In this document: positions 34,946 through 43,278 of the stretch, piece by piece | How positions within the stretch are numbered: the stretch's first letter is position 1 | Layout of the letters: each line of letters starts with the position of its first letter | NCBI RefSeq assembly: GCF_016918035.1 | Contig: NZ_JAERWK010000008.1 | Location: 310,001-374,000, forward strand | DNA from: Nakamurella leprariae | Lineage (GTDB): Bacteria > Actinomycetota > Actinomycetes > Mycobacteriales > Nakamurellaceae | Reading direction: 5' to 3' | DNA: 64,000 nucleotides | The notes under the pieces: generated by a model | Database searches by the model: none | Told to the model about the DNA's origin: nothing | Seen by the model: only the letters and a program-made list of their open reading frames with translations | Made by a program: the position numbers and the translations under genes

Positions 34946-36370
34946 TCAGACGCGGGCCGCGCGTTCCTCGGCGAGCCGGCGGCGGTCCTCGGCGTCGATC
35001 GACTCGAGGTCGATGCCCTTGGTCTCGCGCAGGCTGACCACGGCGACCAGGGTGATGACGCAGGTGATCGCGATGTAGACGCTGATCGGCACGGACGAGC
35101 CGGTCTCGTTCAGCAGCCAGGTGGCGATGATCGGGGCCAGCGATCCGGCGACGATCGAGGTGACCTGGTACCCCAGGGAGACACCGGAGTAGCGCATCCG
35201 GGTCGGGAACATCTCGGACATGATCGCCGGCTGGCTGGCGTACATCAGACCCTGGATGAGCAGGCCGAGGATGACCGCCATCAGGACCAGGAAGTCGTTG
35301 CCGGTGTCGAACAGCGGGAAGGCGACGAAGCCCCAGCCGATGCCGAGGGCGGCACCGAGCGCGTAGACCGGCTTGCGGCCGACCCGGTCGCTGGCCCGGC
35401 CGATGAGCGGGATGGCGATGGCGTGCACGACGTGCGCGATCAGCATCAGGTACAGGATCGTCGAGGTGCTCGTCTCCACGTGCTCACGCAGGTAGGTGAT
35501 CGAGAAGGTGACGACCATGTAGTAGAGGACGTTCTCGCCGAACCGCAGGCCCATGGCGGTGAAGACGCCACGCGGGTAGCGCTTGAACACCTCCTTCACG
35601 CCGTACGCCTCGGACTTGTCCTGCTCCAGCTCCTGCTGCATCTCCTGGAAGATGGGCGCGTCGCTGATCTTGGTGCGGATGTAGTAGCCGACGCCCACGA
35701 TGACCGCGGACAGCCAGAAGCCGATGCGCCAGCCCCAGCCGAGGAAGTCGGCGTCGGAGAGCGTGGACGACAGGATCAGCAGCACGACGGTGGCCAGCAG
35801 GTTGCCCAGCGGCACCGCGGCCTGCGGGAAGCTGGCCCAGAAGCCGCGCGACTTGCTCGGCGAGTGCTCGGCCACCAGCAGGACGGCGCCGCCCCACTCG
35901 CCACCGACCGCGAAGCCCTGCAGGAAGCGCAGGATGACCAGCAGTGCGGGCGCCCAGTACCCGACCTGGTTGAAGGTGGGCAGGCAGCCCATCAGGAAGG
36001 TGGTGACGCCGACCAGGATGATCGCGACCTGCAGCAGGTGCTTGCGCCCGTACTTGTCGCCGAAGTGACCGAAGACGATGCCACCGATGGGCCGCGCCAC
36101 GAAGCCCACCGCGTAGGTGACGAACGCCTTGATGATGCCGTCCAGCGGGTTCCCCGTGTTGACGAAGAAGATCTGCCCGAACACCAGCGTCGCGGCGGTG
36201 GCGTACAGGAAGAACTCGTACCACTCGACGACCGTGCCGGCCATGGAGGCCGCAACGACGCGGCGCAGTCCCTTGTTGTCGGTGGGGTGCGGGGCGGAGG
36301 CCGCGGGTGCGGCACTGCCGCCGACCGGAGCGCTCCCCGCGCTCTGCGGAACATCTCTGTTCTGGGTCAC
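34946..36370 (-). CDS. MHS-family (metabolite:H+ symporter) MFS transporter
   Basis: 474 residues from a GTG start with AAGGA upstream. Twelve helices. Hallmarks of the MHS/ProP/ShiA group: SMAGTVVEWYEFFLYATAA in helix 1, GIVFGHFGDKYGRKHLL loop, RFLQGFAVGGEWGGA, and GRASDRVGRKPVY in the second half. It imports carboxylates, osmolytes or aromatic acids with protons at the cytoplasmic membrane. Divergent from a LysR gene, with an 8-bp inverted repeat between them, so it is probably induced by its own substrate. Confidence 0.9.
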   Translation of the reverse strand: MTQNRDVPQSAGSAPVGGSAAPAASAPHPTDNKGLRRVVAASMAGTVVEWYEFFLYATAATLVFGQIFFVNTGNPLDGIIKAFVTYAVGFVARPIGGIVFGHFGDKYGRKHLLQVAIILVGVTTFLMGCLPTFNQVGYWAPALLVILRFLQGFAVGGEWGGAVLLVAEHSPSKSRGFWASFPQAAVPLGNLLATVVLLILSSTLSDADFLGWGWRIGFWLSAVIVGVGYYIRTKISDAPIFQEMQQELEQDKSEAYGVKEVFKRYPRGVFTAMGLRFGENVLYYMVVTFSITYLREHVETSTSTILYLMLIAHVVHAIAIPLIGRASDRVGRKPVYALGAALGIGWGFVAFPLFDTGNDFLVLMAVILGLLIQGLMYASQPAIMSEMFPTRMRYSGVSLGYQVTSIVAGSLAPIIATWLLNETGSSVPISVYIAITCVITLVAVVSLRETKGIDLESIDAEDRRRLAEERAARV

Positions 36371-36403
36371 CGGTGTCCTTCTGGTGCGTCGTTGCGGTGT
36401 CGT

Positions 36404-36422
36404 CAGCACTGGGTCAGTGCTG
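36404..36422. promoter_or_regulatory. Inverted repeat in the LysR/MHS divergent promoter
   Basis: CAGCACTG-GGT-CAGTGCTG, a perfect 8-bp inverted repeat, 34 nt upstream of the symporter start. A second dyad, ATTC-N8-GAAT (36490-36505), fits the T-N11-A pattern of LysR sites and lies nearer the regulator start. Either may be the operator. Confidence 0.45.
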
Positions 36423-36532
36423 GAGGGGGCCCGACCCGCCGGTGTGGCGTGGGTCGCACCGCGACAGTGAACTCTGCAGGAACGCGCCATTCAAGTCGCG
36501 GAATCGCAGCCCCGGTGTGCAATCGTGCAGAT

Positions 36533-37576
36533 GTGACCAGTGTCGATCACCCGAACGATCCCGTCCGTCGTCCGGATCCGGGAACCGTGGGTGGCGGTCC
36601 GGACGTTGCGCCGACCGACGGCGCCGCGACGCCCTCGCCGCCCGTCCCGGTTCCCCCTCATCCGGTGCCCCACCCGTCACCGGACGACCTGCTCGTGTTC
36701 CTGGCGGTGGCCCGGTCCGGCCGGCTGACCACGGCGGCGACCCAGCTGGGCATCAACCACACCACCGTGGCCCGCCGGCTGACCGCGCTGGAACGCGACA
36801 TGCGGATGGGCAAGCTACTGGTGCGGTCGTCGTCCGGGTGGCAGCCCAGCGAGGTCGGCCGGCGACTCGTCGCGCACGCCGAGGCGATCGAGGCGGCCGT
36901 GCACCTGGCCACCGGCATCCGCGGCGAGTACCCGGCGCTGACCGGGGTGGTCCGGATGATCAGCCCGGACGCCTTCGGCGGCCTGGTCGTCGGCGGGGCC
37001 ATGGCCCGGTTGCGCCGCCGCCACCCCGGCATCCAGGTGGAGATGATCAACGTCGCCCGCCGGGCCCAACAGCACCGGGTGGGCCTCGACCTGGAGGTGG
37101 TGGTCGGCCGGCCGGCCGCCCACCGGGCCGAGGCCATCCACCTGTCCGACTACCACCTGGGCGTCTACGCGTCCCGCGCCTACCTGGCCGAGACGGGCGG
37201 GATCCCATCCGCGCTGGCCGATCTCGACGGCGCCCCCCTGGTCTACTACGTCACCTCGCTGCTGGAGGTGGATCTGCTGGACCGGCCCCGGCAGGCCATG
37301 CCGGCCGTGCGCAGCGCCATCGGCGCGACCAACGTGTTCGTGCACGTGGAGGCGACCCGGGCCGGCGCCGGCGTCGGGGTGCTCCCCTGCTACGTCGCCG
37401 ATCGCCATGACGACCTGGTCCGGCTGCTGCCCGACGAGCTCGATTTCACCGCCGACTACTGGCTGGTCGCCGCGCCCGAGGTGCTGCGCCGCCCGGTGGT
37501 GCGGGAGCTGGTCGACGCCCTGGTCGCCCAGGCCCGCACCATGCGGCTCGACCAGCGGGCCGGGTCTCCGTCATGA
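36533..37576 (+). CDS. LysR-family transcriptional regulator with long disordered N-terminus
   Basis: 347 residues from GTG 36533. About 48 Pro/Asp-rich residues precede the winged helix: DDLLVFLAVARSGRLTTAATQLGINHTTVARRLTALERDM. The effector domain includes VRMISPDAFGGLVVGGAMARLR and VEATRAGAGVGVLPCYVAD. LysR proteins usually activate a divergent gene, here the MHS symporter. Translation might instead begin closer to the domain, for example at a later GTG. Confidence 0.85.
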   Translation: MTSVDHPNDPVRRPDPGTVGGGPDVAPTDGAATPSPPVPVPPHPVPHPSPDDLLVFLAVARSGRLTTAATQLGINHTTVARRLTALERDMRMGKLLVRSSSGWQPSEVGRRLVAHAEAIEAAVHLATGIRGEYPALTGVVRMISPDAFGGLVVGGAMARLRRRHPGIQVEMINVARRAQQHRVGLDLEVVVGRPAAHRAEAIHLSDYHLGVYASRAYLAETGGIPSALADLDGAPLVYYVTSLLEVDLLDRPRQAMPAVRSAIGATNVFVHVEATRAGAGVGVLPCYVADRHDDLVRLLPDELDFTADYWLVAAPEVLRRPVVRELVDALVAQARTMRLDQRAGSPS

Positions 37577-37588
37577 CGGAGTGACCCG
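37561..37588 (+). terminator. Hairpin around the LysR stop codon
   Basis: CGGGT-CTCCGT and ACGGAG-TG-ACCCG form an interrupted 11-bp stem around CATG. The core CTCCGTCATGACGGAG is a perfect palindrome overlapping the TGA at 37574-37576. Confidence 0.4.
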
Positions 37589-37597
37589 GCACCGGAC

Positions 37598-37633
37598 GAT
37601 CAGGCGGGCGATCAGGCGGGCGATCAGGCGGCC
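37598..37633. repeat. 12-bp tandem repeat, three copies, reaching into the metallopeptidase 3' end
   Basis: GATCAGGCGGGC repeats three times (last copy one mismatch). The stop codon of the minus-strand gene (37624-37626) lies in the third copy. Confidence 0.75.
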
Positions 37634-38694
37634 GCGACCAGGCGGTGGATCAGCCGCATCTTCTCCAGCACCCTGGGCGGCAGCACGAACGGATACAGGT
37701 CCGCGTGCCCCATCGACCGGTTGATCATGTTCAGCGACCAGGCCAGCGGCAGCCACAGGTCGATGATGCGGTCGAAGCCGGCGTCCCCGGCCAGCGGCCG
37801 ATCGGCGGTGGCACCGGCCGGGGCGAAGCCGAAGGCGGCCGCGGTGTCGAGGGTGTCGCGGATGTGCAGGTAGTGCGCGAAGGTCTCGGCCCAGTCCTCG
37901 GCCGGGTGCATGGTGGCGTACGAGGACACGTGGTCGGACTCCCAGCCAGCCGGCGGACCCTGGCTGTAGTGCCGGTCCAGCGCGGCCTGGTAGTCGGCGT
38001 CGGCGTCGCCGAACAGCCGCGCGAACTCCTGCCGGGCCGGGCCGGTCTCGGCCAGCACGAAGAAGTAGTAGTGCCCGGTCTCGTGCCGGAAGTGCCCCAG
38101 CAGCGTGCGGTACGGCTCGTCCATCGACACCCGCAGCTGCTCACGGTGCACGTCGTCGCCCTCGGCCAGGTCCAGGGTGATCACCCCGTCGGCGTGCCCG
38201 GTGATCACGTGCTCCTGCGAGGAGGACAGCAGGTCGAAGGCCAGGCCACGCTCGGGGTCGGCCACCCGGTCGGTGATCGGCAGGCCCAGCTCGACCAGCT
38301 CCAGCACCAGCCGGCGCTTGGCCGCCTCGGCGTCGGCGAACTGCGGCAACAGCGGATCCCCGTCGGCCGGGCGGGTCCGGGTGAGCGAACAGGACCGGCA
38401 CAGTGCGGGATCTCCGGCCTCGTTCTCCAGGACCGGGACCAGCCAGTTGCACCGGGCGATGAGTTGGTTGGCGCACCGCTGCAGCACCGGGCCGGCGCTC
38501 CTGGAGTCGTCCAGCCGCAGCGGTTCCGGGCTACCGGGCGCCCGATCACCGGCTCCGGCCGTGGTGCCGTCCGCGTCCAGGATCTTGAACTCGCGCGACA
38601 ACAGGTCGAACCCGATCTCGTTGTCGCAGCCGAGACAGTGGGAGTTCTCGAAGGCCAACTGCTGACCGTCGTTCGGGCAGGCGAAATCACGCAT
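37624..38694 (-). CDS. Zinc-ribbon protein with putative zinc metallopeptidase domain (Peptidase_Mx type)
   Basis: 356 residues. The N-terminal zinc ribbon shows FACPNDGQQLAFENSHCLGCDNEIGFD and a further CRSCS. The central part holds LLGHFRHETGHYYFF, an HExxH motif with a Glu further on (HPAEDWAETFAHYLHI). The C-terminus is helical. This layout matches a family of putative zinc-binding metallopeptidases widespread in bacteria; the substrate is unknown. ATG 38694 starts directly at the zinc ribbon. Confidence 0.82.
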   Translation of the reverse strand: MRDFACPNDGQQLAFENSHCLGCDNEIGFDLLSREFKILDADGTTAGAGDRAPGSPEPLRLDDSRSAGPVLQRCANQLIARCNWLVPVLENEAGDPALCRSCSLTRTRPADGDPLLPQFADAEAAKRRLVLELVELGLPITDRVADPERGLAFDLLSSSQEHVITGHADGVITLDLAEGDDVHREQLRVSMDEPYRTLLGHFRHETGHYYFFVLAETGPARQEFARLFGDADADYQAALDRHYSQGPPAGWESDHVSSYATMHPAEDWAETFAHYLHIRDTLDTAAAFGFAPAGATADRPLAGDAGFDRIIDLWLPLAWSLNMINRSMGHADLYPFVLPPRVLEKMRLIHRLVAAA

Positions 38695-38808
38695 GGATGG
38701 CGGTCCTCGGGTGGCGCGGGGCGGGCTCCGGACCCGGCTCGCCGGGCCCACCGGACGGGCGCCACAGCCTAGCCCGATCGTGCCCCGGCCCGACCGCGCC
38801 GGCCGGGG

Positions 38809-39771
38809 TCAGACCTCGAGCTCCTCGGGCACCGGGACCGGCGCCACGTCGACCGACACGGTCAGCTCAGAGGACCGCGCCTCGGTGAAGATGACCCCTC
38901 GCAACGGCGTCACGTCGGCGTAGTCCCGGCCCCAGGCGACGGTGGCGTAGCGCTCGTCGACCAGCCCGCCGTTGGTGGGGTCGAAGGCCAACCAGGCGGT
39001 GCCCTGCTCCGGGGCTGAGCCCGGCGCCGCGTCCGGGCTCGTTCCCGGCGCCGCGACGGCGGCCCAGGCGTGACTGGCATCCACGCCGACCATGCGCTCC
39101 CGGCCCGGCGGCGGGTCCGTGGCCAGGTAGCCCGACACGTACCGGCCGGCCAGGCCGACCGAACGCAGGCAGGCCACCGCGAGGTGGGCGAAGTCCTGGC
39201 ACACGCCGGCCCTGGCCTGCAGCACCTCGGCCACCGTGCTGCGCACCGTGGTGGCGCCCGACCGGTACGCGAACTCCCGGTGGATGCGGGTGGTCAGGTC
39301 CAGCACGGCCTCGGCCAGCGGACGGCCGGGCCGGAACGACGCCGCCGCGAAGTCCCGGACCGCATCGTCGGCCGGACCGTCCAGCGTCACCATCGGCGAC
39401 GGCAGGCTGAACTCGACGGCCAGTGGATCGACCACGCCGCCGTCCGGCCAGCTCCCGGCCGGACGCGCCGACTCCCAGGCCCGCGCCGCACCCGGCGGGA
39501 GCGGCGGCGGCTGGACCACGACCAGCGACCGCCCGGTCACCTCCAGGCGGCGGTGCGCCTGGGTGACCGAGAAGTACAACCCGGTGTTGCCGTAGACGTC
39601 GACCGGGTCCGAGCGGTCGGCCGGCACCGGATCGACGGTGACCTGGTGCCGCAGGCAGCGTTGCCCCGGCAGGTCCCGGGGCCGCAGCACGCCCCGGCCG
39701 AAGGACACCGACACGTCGTCGGAGTAGTCGTACCGGGTGCGGTGCACGATCTCGTAGGCGCGGGTGATCAC
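38809..39771 (-). CDS. Transglutaminase-like cysteine protease with bacterial N-terminal domain
   Basis: 320 residues. The N-terminal Bact_transglu_N region begins YEIVHRTRYDYSDDVSVSF. The catalytic triad is visible: Cys in RAGVCQDFAHLAV, His in VDASHAWAAV, Asp in AFDPTNGG. The GTG start overlaps the stop of the ATP-grasp fusion gene (GTGA). The two form the widespread alpha-E/ATP-grasp/transglutaminase set, proposed to make or process a small peptide; the product is not known. Cytoplasmic, no signal. Confidence 0.9.
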   Translation of the reverse strand: MITRAYEIVHRTRYDYSDDVSVSFGRGVLRPRDLPGQRCLRHQVTVDPVPADRSDPVDVYGNTGLYFSVTQAHRRLEVTGRSLVVVQPPPLPPGAARAWESARPAGSWPDGGVVDPLAVEFSLPSPMVTLDGPADDAVRDFAAASFRPGRPLAEAVLDLTTRIHREFAYRSGATTVRSTVAEVLQARAGVCQDFAHLAVACLRSVGLAGRYVSGYLATDPPPGRERMVGVDASHAWAAVAAPGTSPDAAPGSAPEQGTAWLAFDPTNGGLVDERYATVAWGRDYADVTPLRGVIFTEARSSELTVSVDVAPVPVPEELEV

Positions 39772-42647
39772 CGGGCCGTCCCCGCCGCCGGGCCCAGCAC
39801 GTCGATCGACCGCATCGGCCGCTGCCGCCAGAACCATTGCGCGGCAACAGCATCGGCGGCCGTTCGCAGACTCCGGTGGGTGGCGTCGAGCAGCTCGCCC
39901 AGCGCGGCGCGGGTGCCGTCCGGGCCGACGGCGTCCAGGTCGGCCGGGCGGCTGCGGCGCAGCGTCGCCTGCACCTCCTCCAGCAGCCGGGAGGGGCGCG
40001 AGGTCGATGCCGAGCCGGGCAGCTCCCGCAGGTCGATGAGCGCCTGACCGATCTGGAACACCAGCGATCGCGGATTGCCCGGGTCGAGCAGCAGCATCTG
40101 CACCACGGTGCCGACCCGGACGTGCCCGCGGTACCGGCGGCGGTGGGTGACCACGGACTCGGCCGCGGTGAGCACCGACTCGGCCAGCGCTGCGGTCGCC
40201 GCCGGGGACCGGCCGGTCACCAGCGTCGCGCCCAGCAGCGCGGTCAGCTGCAGGCTGCGTTCCAGCCGTCGCCCGAGGTCCAGGAACCACCACCCGGGAT
40301 CGCGGACCATGTTCTCGGCGGCCAGGCCGGTCAGGGCCAGCATCGCGACGAGCACCTGCTCCCCCGTCGAGCGCAGCACGCCCGCCGCGTCCCGGTCGGC
40401 GGCGGCGGGGCCGGCCAGCGCGGCCAGCGCCCGGTCGGCGCCGCCCAGCACGGCCCAGGTGTCGCCCGAGAGTTGGTCACGCACGGCCCGGGCGGCGCTG
40501 CGCAGGCCCGCCAGCGAGTGCGCGACCGTCCCGTCGCGCGTCCCGTCCAGCAGCAGCGTGCGGAACCACGGGTCCGGATCGGCCCCGGCCGCCGGGGCCG
40601 GCAGCCCGGTGATGCCGGCCAGCGCGGACGCCAGCACCGACAGCACCCCGCCGGTCGGGTCGGCCGGGTCGGCGGCGCCGGTCTCGCCGGCCACGTCCCG
40701 GATCTCCTGGGCCCGGTCGGCAGTGGCGGTGAGCAGCCGGACGAGGTCCTCGGTGCGCTCGGCGTACCGGCCCAGCCAGAACAGGTCCTCAAGCACCCGG
40801 GGCGGTGCCAGCGCCTCCGGGCGCAGCGGTTCGACCAGCGGCGGCTCGTCCCGCCCCGACGGCGACAGCCGCTCGGCCCACCGCTCGGTCAGGTGGGGGC
40901 GGTGGTCGGTGCGGGCGCTGCGCACCCAGACGTCCTTGGCCACCCCGGTGGCGGACCGCACCGACTCCAGCGCCTCGACCAGCCCGCCGAGCACGGTGGT
41001 GGGCCCGGTGACCGGACCGGACGGAGTGCCCGCCGGAGTGGCCGCCGGAGCACCGCCGGTCACCCGCGCGCGGGTCGGCACGGCCGGCGGTGCGTGCAGC
41101 AGCGCACTGCCCAGACCGCCGGGCATGGTCGTGTAGCTGTCGTCGGCCGTGCCGGAGGCCACCGAGAAGAAGCGGAGCCCGATCGCCGCGGCGGCCAGGG
41201 TCGCCGTCGCGCCGCTGTCCGGCACCACGATCGGTGCCTCGGACGGCGGCACCCGCAGCTGGCCCACCCACCGCCGCGGCTCGGCCCGCAGCCGCCGCAC
41301 CAACCGTTCCCGATCGGTGCGGGACAGCGCGTCCGGGGCGATGCTGCGGCCCCGGCCCACCGGACGGAGCAGCATCGTGTCCAGGTGCGCCACGACATGG
41401 TCCAGCGCCGTCGGCTCGCCGCACCAGAACGTCGGCACCGACGGCAGGCTCAGCGGTTCGTCGAGCAGGGCCTCGGCCAGCCGGGGCAGGAACGGCAGCA
41501 GACCCGGGTTCTCCAGCACCCCGCTGCCCAGCGTGTTGACCACGGTGACCGCGCCACGCCGGCACGCCTCGGTCAGCCCGACCACCCCGAGCTGCGAGTC
41601 GGGACGCAGCTCGAGCGGGTCGGAGAAGCCCGCGTCCACCCGGCGGACGACCACGTCCACCGGTTCCAGCCGGCCCATCGAGCGCATCCACAGCCGCCCG
41701 CCGCGGACCAACAGATCGGCGCTCTCCACCAGCGGCACGCCCAGCTCGGAAGCCAGGAACGCCTGGTCGAACGCCGTCTCGGAGTGCGTGCCCGGACTGA
41801 GCACCACGATCCGCGGGTCCTCCACCGAGGTGGGGGCCACCGCGGTCAGCGCCAGGCGCACCGTGGAGAACCAGGACGACAGCCCCCGCGGGGCGTCCTG
41901 GCGGACCAGATCCGGCAACGCCCGGTCGAGCACCCGCCGGCCGGCCATCGCGTAGCCCGACCCGGACGGTGCCTGGGTGCGGTCGCCCAGCACCTGGAAC
42001 GAGCCGTCGGGGGCGCGGCACACGTCGGCCGCGCAGAACACCAGCTGGTGTGGGCCGGGGACGGTGATGCCGTGAGCCGCGCGTACGTACCCGTCGTGCC
42101 CGAACACCAGCTCCGGCGGCAGCAGCCCATCGGCCAGCACCCGCCGCCGCCCGTACAGGTCGGCCAGCAGCGCGTTCAGCACCCGGGCCCGCTGGGCCAG
42201 GCCCGGCTGCAGCACCGCCCAGTCGGCCGCGTCCAGCACCAGGGGCAGCGGGTCGAGCCGCCACCGGGCCGGCTGGGACGCCCGCTGCCGTCCGGCCGCG
42301 ACGTCGCCCGCGGCGTCGGGGCTGCCAGGATCGTCCAGGCCGCGCCGGCTCAGCGGCGGCAACGGCGTGTAGGTGACGCCGTCGTCCTCCAGCAGCCGCT
42401 CGACCACCTCGGCCGCCTGCCGCAGGCCCGCGGGGCCGAGCCGGTCGGCCGCCTCGGCCACCCGGCTCCAGCCGGGTGCCGGCGTCGGGTCACCGCCGGA
42501 GCCGACCGCCGGGGCGCCCGGCTGTCCGCTCAGTTCGTCGAACCCACCCCCGGCCGGCGCGTCCAGCGCCGCGGTCCGGGTCAGGTAGGCCTGCACGACG
42601 GACGGCCCCGGGGTCGCCGCACCGGCCGTCGTGGTCCAGGTCGTCAA
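39768..42647 (-). CDS. Fused circularly permuted ATP-grasp and alpha-E domain protein
   Basis: 959 residues from a TTG start with GGGAGG 6 nt upstream. Residues about 80-520 form the CP_ATPgrasp domain: PLPLVLDAADWAVLQPGLAQR, GHDGYVRAAHGI, LGDRTQAPSGSGYAMAGRR, IVVLSPGTHSETAFDQAFLA, TVVNTLGSGVLENPGLL. Residues about 600-950 form the helical alpha-E domain: DLFWLGRYAERTEDLVRLL, MVRDPGWWFLDLGRRLERSLQL, LDPGNPRSLVFQI. The two domains are usually neighbouring genes; here they are one polypeptide. Likely forms amide bonds with ATP; product unknown. Confidence 0.9.
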   Translation of the reverse strand: MTTWTTTAGAATPGPSVVQAYLTRTAALDAPAGGGFDELSGQPGAPAVGSGGDPTPAPGWSRVAEAADRLGPAGLRQAAEVVERLLEDDGVTYTPLPPLSRRGLDDPGSPDAAGDVAAGRQRASQPARWRLDPLPLVLDAADWAVLQPGLAQRARVLNALLADLYGRRRVLADGLLPPELVFGHDGYVRAAHGITVPGPHQLVFCAADVCRAPDGSFQVLGDRTQAPSGSGYAMAGRRVLDRALPDLVRQDAPRGLSSWFSTVRLALTAVAPTSVEDPRIVVLSPGTHSETAFDQAFLASELGVPLVESADLLVRGGRLWMRSMGRLEPVDVVVRRVDAGFSDPLELRPDSQLGVVGLTEACRRGAVTVVNTLGSGVLENPGLLPFLPRLAEALLDEPLSLPSVPTFWCGEPTALDHVVAHLDTMLLRPVGRGRSIAPDALSRTDRERLVRRLRAEPRRWVGQLRVPPSEAPIVVPDSGATATLAAAAIGLRFFSVASGTADDSYTTMPGGLGSALLHAPPAVPTRARVTGGAPAATPAGTPSGPVTGPTTVLGGLVEALESVRSATGVAKDVWVRSARTDHRPHLTERWAERLSPSGRDEPPLVEPLRPEALAPPRVLEDLFWLGRYAERTEDLVRLLTATADRAQEIRDVAGETGAADPADPTGGVLSVLASALAGITGLPAPAAGADPDPWFRTLLLDGTRDGTVAHSLAGLRSAARAVRDQLSGDTWAVLGGADRALAALAGPAAADRDAAGVLRSTGEQVLVAMLALTGLAAENMVRDPGWWFLDLGRRLERSLQLTALLGATLVTGRSPAATAALAESVLTAAESVVTHRRRYRGHVRVGTVVQMLLLDPGNPRSLVFQIGQALIDLRELPGSASTSRPSRLLEEVQATLRRSRPADLDAVGPDGTRAALGELLDATHRSLRTAADAVAAQWFWRQRPMRSIDVLGPAAGTAR

Positions 42648-42777
42648 GCGCCCTCCCGGAACCGCACTCGGGACTCCACCGACACCGCCATGACCGCATT
42701 GTCGCGCACCGCGGCCGCGCCCCCGTGCACGGATGGTGACCTTCCGCAGCCGGTCGGACGCGCAGCGTCGCCGGCGA

Positions 42778-43269
42778 TCAGTCCGCCGCCGTCTGCCGGC
42801 GGCGTCGTCGCAGGATGCGACGGTTGGCCGCGTCCCGGACCAGCAGCGTGCCGGTGGCCGCCGTCACGATCCCGCCCAGGTTGATGACCAGCTGCAGCAG
42901 CGACCCGCGGACCTGGTCCCACTCGTCGAGCATCGTGCCGACCGCCACCCATCCGGCCGCGGGCACCGTGGTCACCGAGATGGACACCCCGACCAGCGCG
43001 GTCGACTGGCGACCGAGCAACGACAGCACCCCGGCCGTCCCGGCCAGCACCGCCACCACGAACGACAGCACGTCGGGCGGCAGCAGCCGGCGCGGGATCC
43101 CACCCAGGCGGCGGCCGCAGTGGCCAGCATGGCGACCGCGAAGCCCACGACCAGGGTGACCAGCCCCCGACGGATGAGCCCGGGCCGGTGCCGGGCCAGG
43201 CCGACCGCGCAGCACGTCCGGCACCGAGGCGGTCAGTGCCGCCGGGACGAGCACCCGGACGTGGAGCAT
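42778..43269 (-). pseudogene. Truncated, frameshifted DUF389-family membrane protein
   Basis: The first codons (MLHVRVLVPAALTASVPDVL) match the N-terminus of DUF389 proteins. Homology then jumps, in a second frame, to RHRPGLIRRGLVTLVVGFAV from the middle of the family. It returns to the first frame at LSFVVAVLAGTAGVLSLLGR and continues to GTMLDEWDQVRGSLLQL and the C-terminus. A large internal deletion plus two frame changes. Normal DUF389 proteins have about ten helices and unknown function. Confidence 0.68.
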
Positions 43270-43278
43270 CCCGGTGGG

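Noticed and set aside
33392-36532. Very long forward open frame (over 1000 codons) before the LysR gene
   Set aside because: It is antisense to the aldehyde dehydrogenase, hydroxyacid dehydrogenase and symporter genes, a usual result of GC-rich third positions. Its composition is Gly/Arg/Asp-rich without motifs.
37598-37633. Site-specific recombination (att) repeats
   Set aside because: Three short direct repeats without an integrase or a second distant copy; more likely slippage.
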